Source: Collybiopsis luxurians FD-317 M1 (lineage: Eukaryota; Basidiomycota; Agaricomycetes; Agaricales; Omphalotaceae). Taken from it: DNA of 12,499 bases. The position numbers were made by a program, and so were the translations under genes. Under the pieces are notes generated by a model, which did no database searches, was not told the origin of the DNA, and saw only the letters and a program-made list of their open reading frames with translations. Shown here one piece after another: positions 1-8,130 of the stretch. The stretch is from NCBI GenBank assembly GCA_000827265.1, contig KN834837.1, positions 1-12,499 of the forward strand, read 5' to 3'. Every line of letters starts with the position of its first letter. The stretch's first letter is position 1.

Positions 1-795
1 GGGAGGAGTTGTATGTCCAAAAGGTATTGATATGAAAGTTAGTCATAAACGCGGTCATGTGAAAGATGTATAGTAAAAGAGAAATGAATAGGGGTTAGGA
101 ATGGATGTTCGTACCAGCTTTACGACACCTTTGAGGCGGCCAAAACCCAAATGTATCTCCTTCACAGAGGCGGTCAAGCTGGCACAATTTCTTGAGGCTG
201 ACTTAGAGCACAAATGTTGCAATAGCAATTGTACCGATGGATTGGCCTGCACTGTCCCTCTCACCAGCTCTTCTCCATAGGTGGACAAGTCATCTACGAC
301 GGCCTCGCAAATATTACTTTCAGTTTCGAGATTCTAGATACGATAACCTCTGTCACCCCGCAAGAGGCTGCTCCAGTACTAGAGCACCCTTTTTGTTGAG
401 CTATGCCAGGTCCAATATCCTGGATTTTTCATCCTGGCAATGTAGTCAAGATCACCAATTGCAAGGGGGGTAAAGATCCTTCCAATGCACCACACTTGGC
501 CCATGTACTCAAGCTGAGTGTCATCAGAATCATTCGAGCAGGTGGGTTTCCTTGCGAAGTAGAATTCAAACATACATCATCCAATGTATCTGAACTTCTC
601 CTGATCTCAGCTTGGTTTCTTCGCAAAGTTTTTCACATCGGCAATTCAGTCAGGTTACTTACAACAATGGGTCTTGTTGAAGGTCAAAAAGTTCAGCTCA
701 GTGATTCAATCAACTCAGTAACAGAGACTGTCATCACTGAAGGAGTCGAGACTGGAGTTCAAGGCCTTATTGCCAGTTACGAGTGCATGGAATGA
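1..795 (+). pseudogene. SPT5-like KOW-domain gene remnant (partial, decayed)
   Basis: This is a degraded 3' portion of a gene resembling transcription elongation factor SPT5, which acts in RNA polymerase II elongation. In the frame starting at 121 the translation reads like the SPT5-like proteins I associate with agaricomycetes: YDTFEAAK (121-144), GQVIYDGL (283-306), then two related KOW-type blocks, FHPGNVVKI (427-453) and LRKVFHIGNSVRLL (619-660), ending SYECME before TGA at 793-795. A preceding piece in another frame (2-70) ends in KRGHVKDV and fits the same order. The frame is broken by TGA at 193-195, 199-201 and 397-399 and by TAG at 223-225, and there is a frame change between about 70 and 121. 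TGA and TAG from CGA and CAG fit C-to-T decay. The family call is by remembered motif pattern, not by a search. An alternative is an unrelated gene with small-barrel repeats. The gene starts outside the window. Confidence 0.5.
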
Positions 796-976
796 AATGG
801 AATGCCGAGTTTTTGTTCTGGTGAATTCCGTGCCTGATCCTTGACAGGCAATTTTATATTACTCTCATAATACTGATTACTCAAGTTTAATGCCAGATAC
901 AGCGGGCATTTCAATATAATGATATCATAGTTGAAATTCTGAAGTTGTAACTGCATGGGAGGTTGATCAGCTGGCA
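796..976. other. Intergenic, no recognisable feature
   Basis: This is AT-rich sequence between the SPT5-like remnant and the repeat array. I see no convincing open frame, RNA gene or terminal repeat. It may contain the far edge of the repeat array in a more diverged form. Confidence 0.5.
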
Positions 977-1371
977 TTATTAAGTTCGGATCATGCTTTT
1001 CATTTAATCTGCTAGCTGTTGATGTGATTTAATGTGATCCGCTAGCTGTTTAAGCCATTCAGCAGCAGTTGAGTAAGTATTCAAGTTGTTCTAGCCTGTG
1101 ATTGGGCTATTGATTAATTGCAAAAATGGGGAAGTAAAAATTTAGGGTTGTCTGAGTGATGGAAATATCAGTTATTCCAGGAAGTTGGGCAATTTGACAT
1201 TTTATGATGTCACAGAACCTGCGCTCAGGAAGGCCGGGCAGGTTATGTTTCAGGATATCAGATGATTACAGCTCGGAAATTGACCGGCATCATTTAGTTC
1301 AGACTGATTTCATTATGATGTCATGCAACCTGTGCTCGGGATGACTGGGCAGATTAAATTTTGGGGTACCG

Positions 1372-1434
1372 TATTGCCTGTTGCATAATCATCTGGAGGT
1401 CCTCGATTTTATCGCACCTGTTTATTTGTATTTG
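1372..1434 (+). repeat. Left terminal inverted repeat of the mariner-like element
   Basis: It pairs with the reverse complement of 1686-1749. Both arms begin TATTGCCTGTTGCATAATCA and end TGTTTATTTGTATTTG. The difference is confined to the stretch after GGAGGTC. Confidence 0.9.
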
Positions 1435-1615
1435 TGCCTGCCTTCAGACACTTCGGACCGAGGCATTTGACGTTGCCTTCTGCGACTGCCTTTCTTATAT
1501 AGACTGTTAATTTGCAGCAGCCGGCTAGCTTTGCAATTTCTTTGATTTGACATCCTTCTTTGTGCCTCCAATAAACAATGCGCTTCGGGAGATCATGGTT
1601 TAGACTGTGTACCAT
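1409..1615 (-). pseudogene. Transposase N-terminal (helix-turn-helix) fragment
   Basis: This 68-codon open frame begins with ATG at 1615-1613. Residues 7-33 (HDLPKRIVYWRHKEG followed by QIKEIAKLAGCC) look like the first helix-turn-helix of fungal Tc1/mariner-type transposases, which bind the element's own inverted repeats. The second helix-turn-helix and the whole DDE/D catalytic domain are missing. The last eight codons (TNTNKQVR) are read out of the left inverted repeat, showing that an internal deletion fused the 5' end of the gene directly to the opposite terminus. It can have no transposase activity. A DNA-binding-only product that competes for the ends is conceivable but not shown. Confidence 0.68.
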
Positions 1616-1685
1616 GTTTATCAGCTGAGCTGATCAAGTTCATTCGAGCATGATTTAGGCCCACTGGCCCAATTGATTGGCATTT

Positions 1686-1749
1686 CAAATACAAATAAAC
1701 AAGTGCGAAAAAAATCGCAGACCTCCAGATGATTATGCAACAGGCAATA
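1686..1749 (-). repeat. Right terminal inverted repeat of the mariner-like element
   Basis: It is the reverse complement of the left arm at 1372-1434, with one extra base in the T-rich middle. The transposase fragment starts about 70 bp inside this arm, so this is the promoter-proximal end of the original transposase gene. Confidence 0.9.
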
Positions 1750-2425
1750 TGATTGCAACTCGGAAATTGAGAGACATCATTTAGTTCAGATTAAGCCTTT
1801 CATTATGATGTCATGCAACCTGTGCTCGGGATGACCGGGCAGGTTAAATTTTAGGGTACCGAGTGTTTAATATCAGTCATTCCGGGAAGTCGGGCAATTT
1901 GACATTTTATGATATCATGGAACCTGCACTCAGGAAGGCTGGGCCGGTTAAATTTCAGGATATCAGATGATTACAGCTCGGAAATTAACCGACATCATTT
2001 AGTTCAGACTAAGCCTTTCATTATGATGTCATGCAACCTGTGCTCGGGAAAGCCGGACAGGTTGAAGTTTAGAGTATCATATGATTGTGGCTCGGAAATT
2101 GACCTGCATCATTTAGTTCAGATCCTGCCTTTCATTCGATCAGCAAGATGTATACAATCCACCAGCTATTCATGCATTGAGTCAGTGACTGTCCTATCAA
2201 TGATTTCGGCAATTTGACCTTTTGTCTCGCAATCTGTAGGAATGTCTGAGTCACGGAAATATCAGTCATTCTGGAAAGTCAGGCAATTTGACATTTTGTG
2301 ATCTCATGCAACCTGTGCTCGGGAAGGGTGGGTGACAATTCACGATATCATATGATTACAGCTTGGAACTAGACCGGTATCATTAGTTCAGATCAAGCCT
2401 TTCATTTGATCTACAGCTGTATAGT

Positions 2426-2889
2426 ATTATAAGGTTGATCGGCCCTCTCTTTGCTCAGATTCTTTCGCCCCCCATCACAATGCAGCTTACCTTTCTACAG
2501 TTGCTCACAATATTTTGGACTTATTTTCTTCTCAATCAGCCAGTACCCAAGGTTGATTTATTCATGCTGTACAAGAATGAACATCAGTTAAGTTTTCATA
2601 TAAACCTTGATATTGACTCGGACATTAATGGTACTTATAGTTGTCTGGATGGTTCTCTACCTAGCATGAATTCCTATCTGAATTGTTGTTCTCATGCCTG
2701 GGCAATGGCGCCTCCATGTAAAATTAAATCTTCACCTTCCGTTTTTGATTGCCTACCCATGTATTATCACAAGAATGAAGATATGCTCTTTCTGGATCCA
2801 GGTAGTATTTTTATGGATTTCATACCATTTACATCATCCAAAGAAATCACATTTCTAACCAAAGTTATTGTCATGCCTCAGGTGATGAA
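2426..2889 (+). other. Open, pyrimidine-rich stretch of uncertain coding status
   Basis: An open frame without stops runs through here and on to 2995, with a first in-frame ATG at about 2480. The predicted peptide has hydrophobic ends and no motif I recognise. A consensus-like donor (CAG-GTGATG) lies at 2881/2882, and pyrimidine tracts ending in CAG follow at about 2937-2950. It could therefore be a 5' exon or leader of the Helitron gene, but I could not join it in frame to the Helitron reading frame through that pair of sites. It may equally be non-coding 5' Helitron sequence. Confidence 0.25.
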
Positions 2890-4821
2890 TTGGTGCTCTT
2901 CTCTATTAGTCATTTCTCTGTTGATATCTTTTTTCCTCTTTCCAGTCCAGTTATTGTTTATATTTCACAGCTTCAGATACTACAGAATTTATTGAGCCAC
3001 AGTGAATTTCAGTTCTGGTTCATGAGACTGCAACAGTATATCTCCTCTATGTACTTATTTTCTTTCACCAGATTTGTGCATTCAATGTTAAAACCTTATT
3101 CTGGTACTTTCATCTGTCATTCTGCAGTTCTCCAGATTAAAAAAATTAGTTTTCAACCAGCCATGTGTTTCCTGTCCAGTTTTTGCCACTGGTTTGCAAC
3201 TCAAGTTCTCATATGTAATGAAATTCATATTGAACAAGCATGCACAGTTGACCCAGTCTCTGCAAGGCTTTCTGTGTCCTCCCCAAAGTTTCAAGGTGGC
3301 TATACTGCCATAACTGCATCTGGTAAGAGTCTTAGGAGGTTTGTCATATCAGAACACACATTTTCAGACCATTCAAACTTCAAATTTATTGGATGCATAC
3401 AAAATAGTGATACTGTCTATTCCCCTTCCACAGATCTGCTGTGTCAAATGCCACTTGTGGAACTTATTCAATTCATGAGTATTGAAAAAATTATCCATCT
3501 TGCCCTTAACCATGTATCCATTCCACGATTATCTTCAAACCGCTCCCAGTTACAAAAAATATTGAGCAATCATCATTGTAATTTGTGTAATGAGGAAATT
3601 TACTGTTTTCGGATTGTTTCACAGTCCACACATTCCAGAAATGAGGGGTCCAATGCACCAGTTGTAGGGCCATGTTCTGCAATGCAACAAGTAGGGCTAA
3701 TAAGAAACCCAATCATGTCAGGAAATTTCCCCCCATTGCCTCGGAGTAAAGTGTTGGTGGAAAATATTGTAAACCAATTCTGTCAAGGATTACAACCTAA
3801 GGAATTTGAAGAAGCTGGTTGCAAAATATGTGGCCAATTGTCCCTGAAAAGCTCCCTACTTTCCACCTATGGAATACGCAATAATCTTTCTATATTGAGT
3901 AAGCCCTTTGTTGCTCGCAAAGAACGGCATACAAGTGATGATCCATTTGAATTCCTCCATGATCCAATCTTTGCTGAGGATTGCAGCCTTGTTTGTAAGA
4001 AATGTTATGATGCTGTTGCAAATGGACAAATGCCAAAGTATGCTCTTGCTAATGGTTTGTGGATTGGCTCAGTTCCTGATGCACTAAAAGGTTTGACATG
4101 GATGGAAAAACTGTGCATTTCACGGGTCCGGCACAATTATTGTGTAGCTCGATTGGCAAAAGGAGGAACTAAATTAGTAGCCAATGCAGTCATGTTCAGT
4201 AACCCATCTGCTGAGATATATAAGTATCTGCCTCCTCCTATTACAGAATTGGATGATATCATTGCTGTTATCTTTACTGGTCCATGTGAGCCCCACTCCA
4301 AAGATTTGCAACGTTCTCCATTTCTTGTGCACAGTAGTAAAATTTATTATGCATTGTCCTGCCTTAAAAGAAATCACACTGATTATTATGATTTGGATAT
4401 GGATGTTGCCAGATCAAATCTAGAGCATTATCCAAAAGAAGGTGTACCTGTGTCAATTGAGTATGAGGTTTCACATACTAATAAAATTCCTGAAGCTACT
4501 GGACTTGATGATAAAGAAGTTGAGGATGGTACTGAGTATGGTAACTGCCCATTTCGCATCCATGGATTAACAGAAGATAAGTACCAAAACATGACACACA
4601 AACAGATGAAAGTGGAAGCCATGGAATTTCTGAAAACAGGAGGCAAGATGCTGGGCATTGAGCATGGAGATGACATGGAGTCGCTGTATAATAATCCTCA
4701 GCTTTATCCAAAGATGTTTCCATGGCTATTCCCCTATGGTTCAGGTGGTATTGGTTCTCTAAAAGATGTTCTTTCTGACTCTGAACATATCTGTCATCTG
4801 TTACTGTATCATGATAAATGA
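2890..4821 (+). CDS. Helitron protein, N-terminal part (DUF6570-like), ends at premature TGA
   Basis: This is the first third of the Helitron RepHel reading frame. Order of visible parts: a CNLC pair after HH (3577-3588), a CKIC pair (3820-3831) and a CKKC pair (3994-4005) that together look like zinc-binding sites; a region from about 4030 to 4330 (GLWIG, LTWMEKLCISRVRHN, KDLQRSPFLV) typical of the DUF6570-like segment of basidiomycete Helitron helicases; and the MFPWLFPYGSGGIGS motif at 4705-4752. The frame stops at TGA 4819-4821 directly after YHDK and continues in the same frame as FQVDPEF, where family members usually read HDKRFQ. The real start is uncertain. The open frame begins at 2890, ATG codons are at 3022 and 3448, and TATTCCCCTTCCACAG just before 3433 resembles a splice acceptor. 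The first 180 or so codons look weakly coding. Confidence 0.78.
   Translation: MVLFSISHFSVDIFFPLSSPVIVYISQLQILQNLLSHSEFQFWFMRLQQYISSMYLFSFTRFVHSMLKPYSGTFICHSAVLQIKKISFQPAMCFLSSFCHWFATQVLICNEIHIEQACTVDPVSARLSVSSPKFQGGYTAITASGKSLRRFVISEHTFSDHSNFKFIGCIQNSDTVYSPSTDLLCQMPLVELIQFMSIEKIIHLALNHVSIPRLSSNRSQLQKILSNHHCNLCNEEIYCFRIVSQSTHSRNEGSNAPVVGPCSAMQQVGLIRNPIMSGNFPPLPRSKVLVENIVNQFCQGLQPKEFEEAGCKICGQLSLKSSLLSTYGIRNNLSILSKPFVARKERHTSDDPFEFLHDPIFAEDCSLVCKKCYDAVANGQMPKYALANGLWIGSVPDALKGLTWMEKLCISRVRHNYCVARLAKGGTKLVANAVMFSNPSAEIYKYLPPPITELDDIIAVIFTGPCEPHSKDLQRSPFLVHSSKIYYALSCLKRNHTDYYDLDMDVARSNLEHYPKEGVPVSIEYEVSHTNKIPEATGLDDKEVEDGTEYGNCPFRIHGLTEDKYQNMTHKQMKVEAMEFLKTGGKMLGIEHGDDMESLYNNPQLYPKMFPWLFPYGSGGIGSLKDVLSDSEHICHLLLYHDK
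4819..4821 (+). other. In-frame nonsense codon 1 (TGA) in the Helitron frame
   Basis: TGA interrupts YHDK-FQVDPEF without any frame change. The family usually has Arg here, so a CGA-to-TGA change (one C-to-T transition at a CpG) is the simplest explanation. The flanking residues are conserved on both sides, which argues against an intron. Confidence 0.85.
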
Positions 4822-7800
4822 TTTCAGGTTGATCCTGAGTTCTCACTAATGATTTTTAATCACACTACAATTAAATTGAGCACTACTGGAAGTCACCTGA
4901 TTGTCAAAGATAAAAGATTCACAGAAATACAGAACAGGCTTTTAAGTATAAGTCCCTCAGCTCTAGAGGCTCTATCTTCAAAGTTAAAGAAAGACTCCTC
5001 TGCTGCTCCAGCCAATGATCAAGAGAAAGAGTGTTACCATTTACTTAAAGACCTTGACTTAGTAGCCTGGAAAGTCAAAGGGTCTATTACTAACAAGAAG
5101 AGACAACGGGGTGAAATCAACTCTTTAATTGATCATTGGGGTAGTCCATCTTGGTATATTACAATAGCTCCTGCTGATATCAAACACCTTATATGTGTTT
5201 ACCTTGCAGATGAAAGTGGCAATCATGTATTCACACCTGCTGTATATTCAGTATCTGAACAAGCTAAAATGGTCATTAATAACCCTGTAGCACATGCTCG
5301 CTTCTTTCATTACTTTGTTACCCTATTTCTCAGAGAAATTTTAGGAATTAACTCAGATCATGAAGGCTGGTTTGGACATCCTGTTGCCCACTATGCTACA
5401 GTTGAACAGCAAGGAAGATTGGCACTGCATCTACATATGTTACTATGGATTAAAGGTGCAAATTCCCCACAACAAATTCGAGATAAATTACTGGATTGCA
5501 ATTCAGACTTCTCTAATAACCTCATTGCATATTTGAACAGTGCATTCTCTGGTGATTTTATTGCTGGCTCCTTGACTGCTGCAAGATCCATAATGGATGA
5601 CAATTATAGCAATGTTAGCAATGTTAACTTGCCTACCCATCAGCTTCCATCAGTAGCTCCATCCTTGTGCTCTGAACAATGCCATCATTGCAATCAATGC
5701 AACAATAATGAGGACTGGTGGTCAAAATACAAGACAGAAGTTGACTTCATCCTATTAAAATCAAACATTCATGACCATGAACTAGGACTCTCAGAAAATG
5801 ATAAAGGGAAAGGTTTACTTGGACCATATTGTGAAAAGAAAGGAAAATGTAAGGCACGATTTCCTCGGCCATGTTATCCAGAAACTGTGATTGATTTGCC
5901 TACAGGCCACATTAACATGAAGAAAACTGAACCAATGCTGAACACTATTGCATATATAATTACATTTTTACTAAGATGCAACACTGATGTCACTTGTTTG
6001 CTCTCTGGTACAGCTATCAAAGCAGTAATTGCTTACATCACAGATTATATATCCAAAAATCCATTAAAAACTTACATGGTATTTGATATTATCAGATCAA
6101 TTTATAACAAAAACAAGCAAATGATAAACAATGACAGCATTGAGCATTCTGAAAGAGCTCGTCAAGTGATCAATAAGATTGTAAATGCATTGGTTGCAAG
6201 ATCAGAAATTGGTGCACCACTTGCTTCCTTATACTTGCTTGACAATCCAGATCATTATACAGATCACACATTCAAACACCTACCCTGGCGCAAGTTTGTG
6301 AACTGGGTGCAAGCAGATATTGATAGCCTATTTTCCAATGAAGATGGTCTTGCTGATACAGAAAGTGACAATGATGATTTGCTGGAGATAAAGAGGGTGC
6401 GTGGAAAATATATAGGATTGTCTCCTGTTGTAAACTATATACATCGTCCAAAAGAATATGAGACAATGTGTGTATATGACTGGGTAAGACTTCATCGTAG
6501 AGAAACTTTGTGGAAGACCTCTATATCTGACCCCTTACAAAAAGAAAGTCCAGCTTTGGACTCAGGAATGGACTCAACCTCAGAAGATGATTTATATGAT
6601 TTCAATACTAATATTGCAATGCAACCAATGTCCAACAAACCTAAAATTTCAGTACCAGATAAATATTATCGCCCTCTGGAAAGCCATCCTTTGTATCCTT
6701 CACATGTGTTTCACTGTGTCAAGGATCGCATCAACATTGTTGCTAACCTTTCTGGAGGTTCCCTTCCAAAATGTAATCCTGATGAAATGGAGTCATATTG
6801 TCGATGTATACTTACATTATTTAAGCCATGGCGTTCAGGATCAGATTTGAAAAATCATAAACAAACTTGGGAATCCTCATTCACTTCACACAATTTTAGT
6901 CCTCGTCAATCTGAAATTATGTTCAATATTCAGACTAAGCATCAGTGTCGAGATGCCAAAGATGATTATCATGCACTTATGAAGAATACTGATCAACTTC
7001 ATATTCCCATTGGTTCTACAGAAGAGTTTGATTTAACAGATTTGCAACATCAATCCAACATGGATAACTATGATTATGACTTTGAAGATGACATGCGCCT
7101 TTATTCTAATGGACAGTATGGAGATAATAAAAAATATAGTTATAACAAAATGCAGCATAAGCTTAACAGTCTCTATTCTAAACAAACAGTTGCTATTTCA
7201 CCTGGAGAACTACCTGCTATTGCACTTTCTCAACCAATTGGAGCTGCAGAGTGGCACAAAGTTCTAAAATCTGCTAAAGAAAAAAGGATTGTGGAACAGA
7301 ATCAACATGATCAGGAGAAAGATTCAAATAACAATAAGAAGTGGAAGTGGAAAAATGATTACTCTGTCCCTGGACATGTTCATATTTTGGATGAGTCATA
7401 CTTTGATAAAAATTTTGGAATGAAAAATGAAGCTTTGGAAGCAATGATACAAAGACTCATGTGTGGTGGAGCTGAAGCACTTAACCAAGAACAGAAGCGT
7501 GCTTTTCATATCATTGCAAATCATGCATCTTTGCCAAAACAGAAACAACTATTAATGTACTTAGGTGGTATGGGTGGAACAGGCAAGTCTAGAGTAGTTA
7601 GTACAGTAATGACATTCTTCAGAGAGAGGGAGGAAGGTGCAAGATTCAAAGTTGTAGCACCAACTGGATCTGCTGCAGCATTGCTAGGAGGAAGCACATA
7701 TCATTCTGCTATTGGCATCAATGATCGACTGGATGATGCTAACATATCACAAGCAACTTTGTCTAAAATTAAGGAAAACTTCATTGGAGTGCAGTACATT

Positions 7801-8130
7801 TTTGTAGATGAAGTTTCCATGTTATCATGTCGTGACCTTGCAAAAATCTCCAGAAGACTGGCATTACTTACAGGTAAACATGATTTACCTTTTGGAGGAA
7901 TGAATATGATCTTTGCTGGAGACTTTGCGCAATTGCCACCAGTTATTGGATCCTCAAAAAGTGGGAGCTCTGCGGCACTGTATTCAGCTCCACCCACTGA
8001 TGGGAAATCTGATCAAAAAGTTGAACATGCTCTGGGAAGAGCCCTCTGGCATCAAATTACTACAGTTGTTATTTTACGACAGAATATGCGACAAAGGACA
8101 CAATCATCTGAAGATGCTAAATTACGTTGA
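4822..8130 (+). CDS. Helitron protein, middle part: HUH/Y2 Rep nuclease plus helicase motifs I-IV, ends at premature TGA
   Basis: It continues the frame of the preceding segment without a shift; the first ATG after the stop is at 4849. The Rep nuclease, which nicks and religates single-stranded DNA in rolling-circle transposition, shows its metal-binding H-L-H at 5428-5436 in EQQGRLALHLHMLLWI. Its paired catalytic tyrosines are at 6034-6036 and 6046-6048 in AYITDYISK. A Cys-rich cluster (C-x3-C-x2-C-x2-C, near 5668-5703) lies between them. The Pif1-family helicase, which unwinds the donor strand 5' to 3', follows: Walker A GGMGGTGKS at 7564-7590, Walker B FVDEVSM at 7801-7821, motif III GDFAQLPPV at 7918-7944, and the motif IV region ILRQNMRQ near 8074-8097. 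The TGA at 8128-8130 cuts the helicase before motifs V and VI, so the product as read has both nuclease residues but an incomplete helicase. Confidence 0.9.
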   Translation, partial: FQVDPEFSLMIFNHTTIKLSTTGSHLIVKDKRFTEIQNRLLSISPSALEALSSKLKKDSSAAPANDQEKECYHLLKDLDLVAWKVKGSITNKKRQRGEINSLIDHWGSPSWYITIAPADIKHLICVYLADESGNHVFTPAVYSVSEQAKMVINNPVAHARFFHYFVTLFLREILGINSDHEGWFGHPVAHYATVEQQGRLALHLHMLLWIKGANSPQQIRDKLLDCNSDFSNNLIAYLNSAFSGDFIAGSLTAARSIMDDNYSNVSNVNLPTHQLPSVAPSLCSEQCHHCNQCNNNEDWWSKYKTEVDFILLKSNIHDHELGLSENDKGKGLLGPYCEKKGKCKARFPRPCYPETVIDLPTGHINMKKTEPMLNTIAYIITFLLRCNTDVTCLLSGTAIKAVIAYITDYISKNPLKTYMVFDIIRSIYNKNKQMINNDSIEHSERARQVINKIVNALVARSEIGAPLASLYLLDNPDHYTDHTFKHLPWRKFVNWVQADIDSLFSNEDGLADTESDNDDLLEIKRVRGKYIGLSPVVNYIHRPKEYETMCVYDWVRLHRRETLWKTSISDPLQKESPALDSGMDSTSEDDLYDFNTNIAMQPMSNKPKISVPDKYYRPLESHPLYPSHVFHCVKDRINIVANLSGGSLPKCNPDEMESYCRCILTLFKPWRSGSDLKNHKQTWESSFTSHNFSPRQSEIMFNIQTKHQCRDAKDDYHALMKNTDQLHIPIGSTEEFDLTDLQHQSNMDNYDYDFEDDMRLYSNGQYGDNKKYSYNKMQHKLNSLYSKQTVAISPGELPAIALSQPIGAAEWHKVLKSAKEKRIVEQNQHDQEKDSNNNKKWKWKNDYSVPGHVHILDESYFDKNFGMKNEALEAMIQRLMCGGAEALNQEQKRAFHIIANHASLPKQKQLLMYLGGMGGTGKSRVVSTVMTFFREREEGARFKVVAPTGSAAALLGGSTYHSAIGINDRLDDANISQATLSKIKENFIGVQYIFVDEVSMLSCRDLAKISRRLALLTGKHDLPFGGMNMIFAGDFAQLPPVIGSSKSGSSAALYSAPPTDGKSDQKVEHALGRALWHQITTVVILRQNMRQRTQSSEDAKLR
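8128..8130 (+). other. In-frame nonsense codon 2 (TGA) in the Helitron frame
   Basis: TGA lies between DAKLR and ALEHMRY, inside the helicase between motif IV and motif V. The frame is otherwise continuous. The context CGTTGAG would be CGTCGAG before a C-to-T change, a TpCpG site. Confidence 0.85.

Larger units (their letters stand above)
1372..1749. mobile_element. Short Tc1/mariner-type element (MITE-like) with TA target duplication
   Basis: Near-perfect terminal inverted repeats bound this segment: left arm 1372-1434, right arm 1686-1749 (63 and 64 nt, a few mismatches and one indel around the internal T-run). The outermost TA on each side is best read as the target duplication, giving an element TTGCCTG...CAGGCAA at 1374-1747 (374 bp). 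The insertion interrupts one unit of the surrounding repeat: joining the flanks gives GTACCG-TATGATTG, which matches the uninterrupted copy GTATCA-TATGATTG at 2074-2087. TA duplication and a helix-turn-helix transposase fragment inside are hallmarks of the Tc1/mariner superfamily. At 374 bp it cannot encode a full transposase, so it is a non-autonomous, internally deleted copy. Confidence 0.88.
977..2425. repeat. Degenerate tandem repeat array, about 110-bp unit
   Basis: A repeated unit recurs with the anchor AACCTG/AACCTGTGCTCGGG at 1216, 1327, 1817, 1921, 2035 and 2310, and a second anchor CATTTAGTTC at 1291, 1778, 1996, 2110 and (one base shorter) 2381. Spacings are 104-114 bp once the 376-bp insertion at 1372-1749 is subtracted; 1327 to 1817 becomes 114 bp. 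Each unit also carries a GATGATTACAGCTCGGAAAT-like block and a GGGCAGGTTAAATTT block. A longer variant beginning TGTCTGAGT and GGAAATATCAGT is seen at about 1149 and 2243. Edge copies of a TTCATTTGATCT-like segment occur near 998-1020 and 2400-2420. Copies differ by roughly 10-25 percent by eye, so the array is old. It could be a satellite or the subterminal repeats of a transposon; neither is shown. Confidence 0.8.

Noticed and set aside
1909..2217. A 102-codon open frame across the repeats as a gene
   Set aside because: Its sequence is simply the translated repeat units, with internal duplication and no conserved domain.
977..2425. A CRISPR array
   Set aside because: The units are about 110 bp, degenerate along their full length, and have no short identical repeats with unique spacers; the context is eukaryotic.
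4819..4821. TGA as an intron remnant or a recoded (selenocysteine/readthrough) codon
   Set aside because: Conserved residues lie directly on both sides, no donor site removes it in frame, and nothing in the sequence suggests recoding. A simple nonsense mutation is the best reading.
4428..4846. Minus-strand open frames opposite the Helitron gene
   Set aside because: They mirror the coding bias of the plus-strand frame and contain no recognisable motifs.
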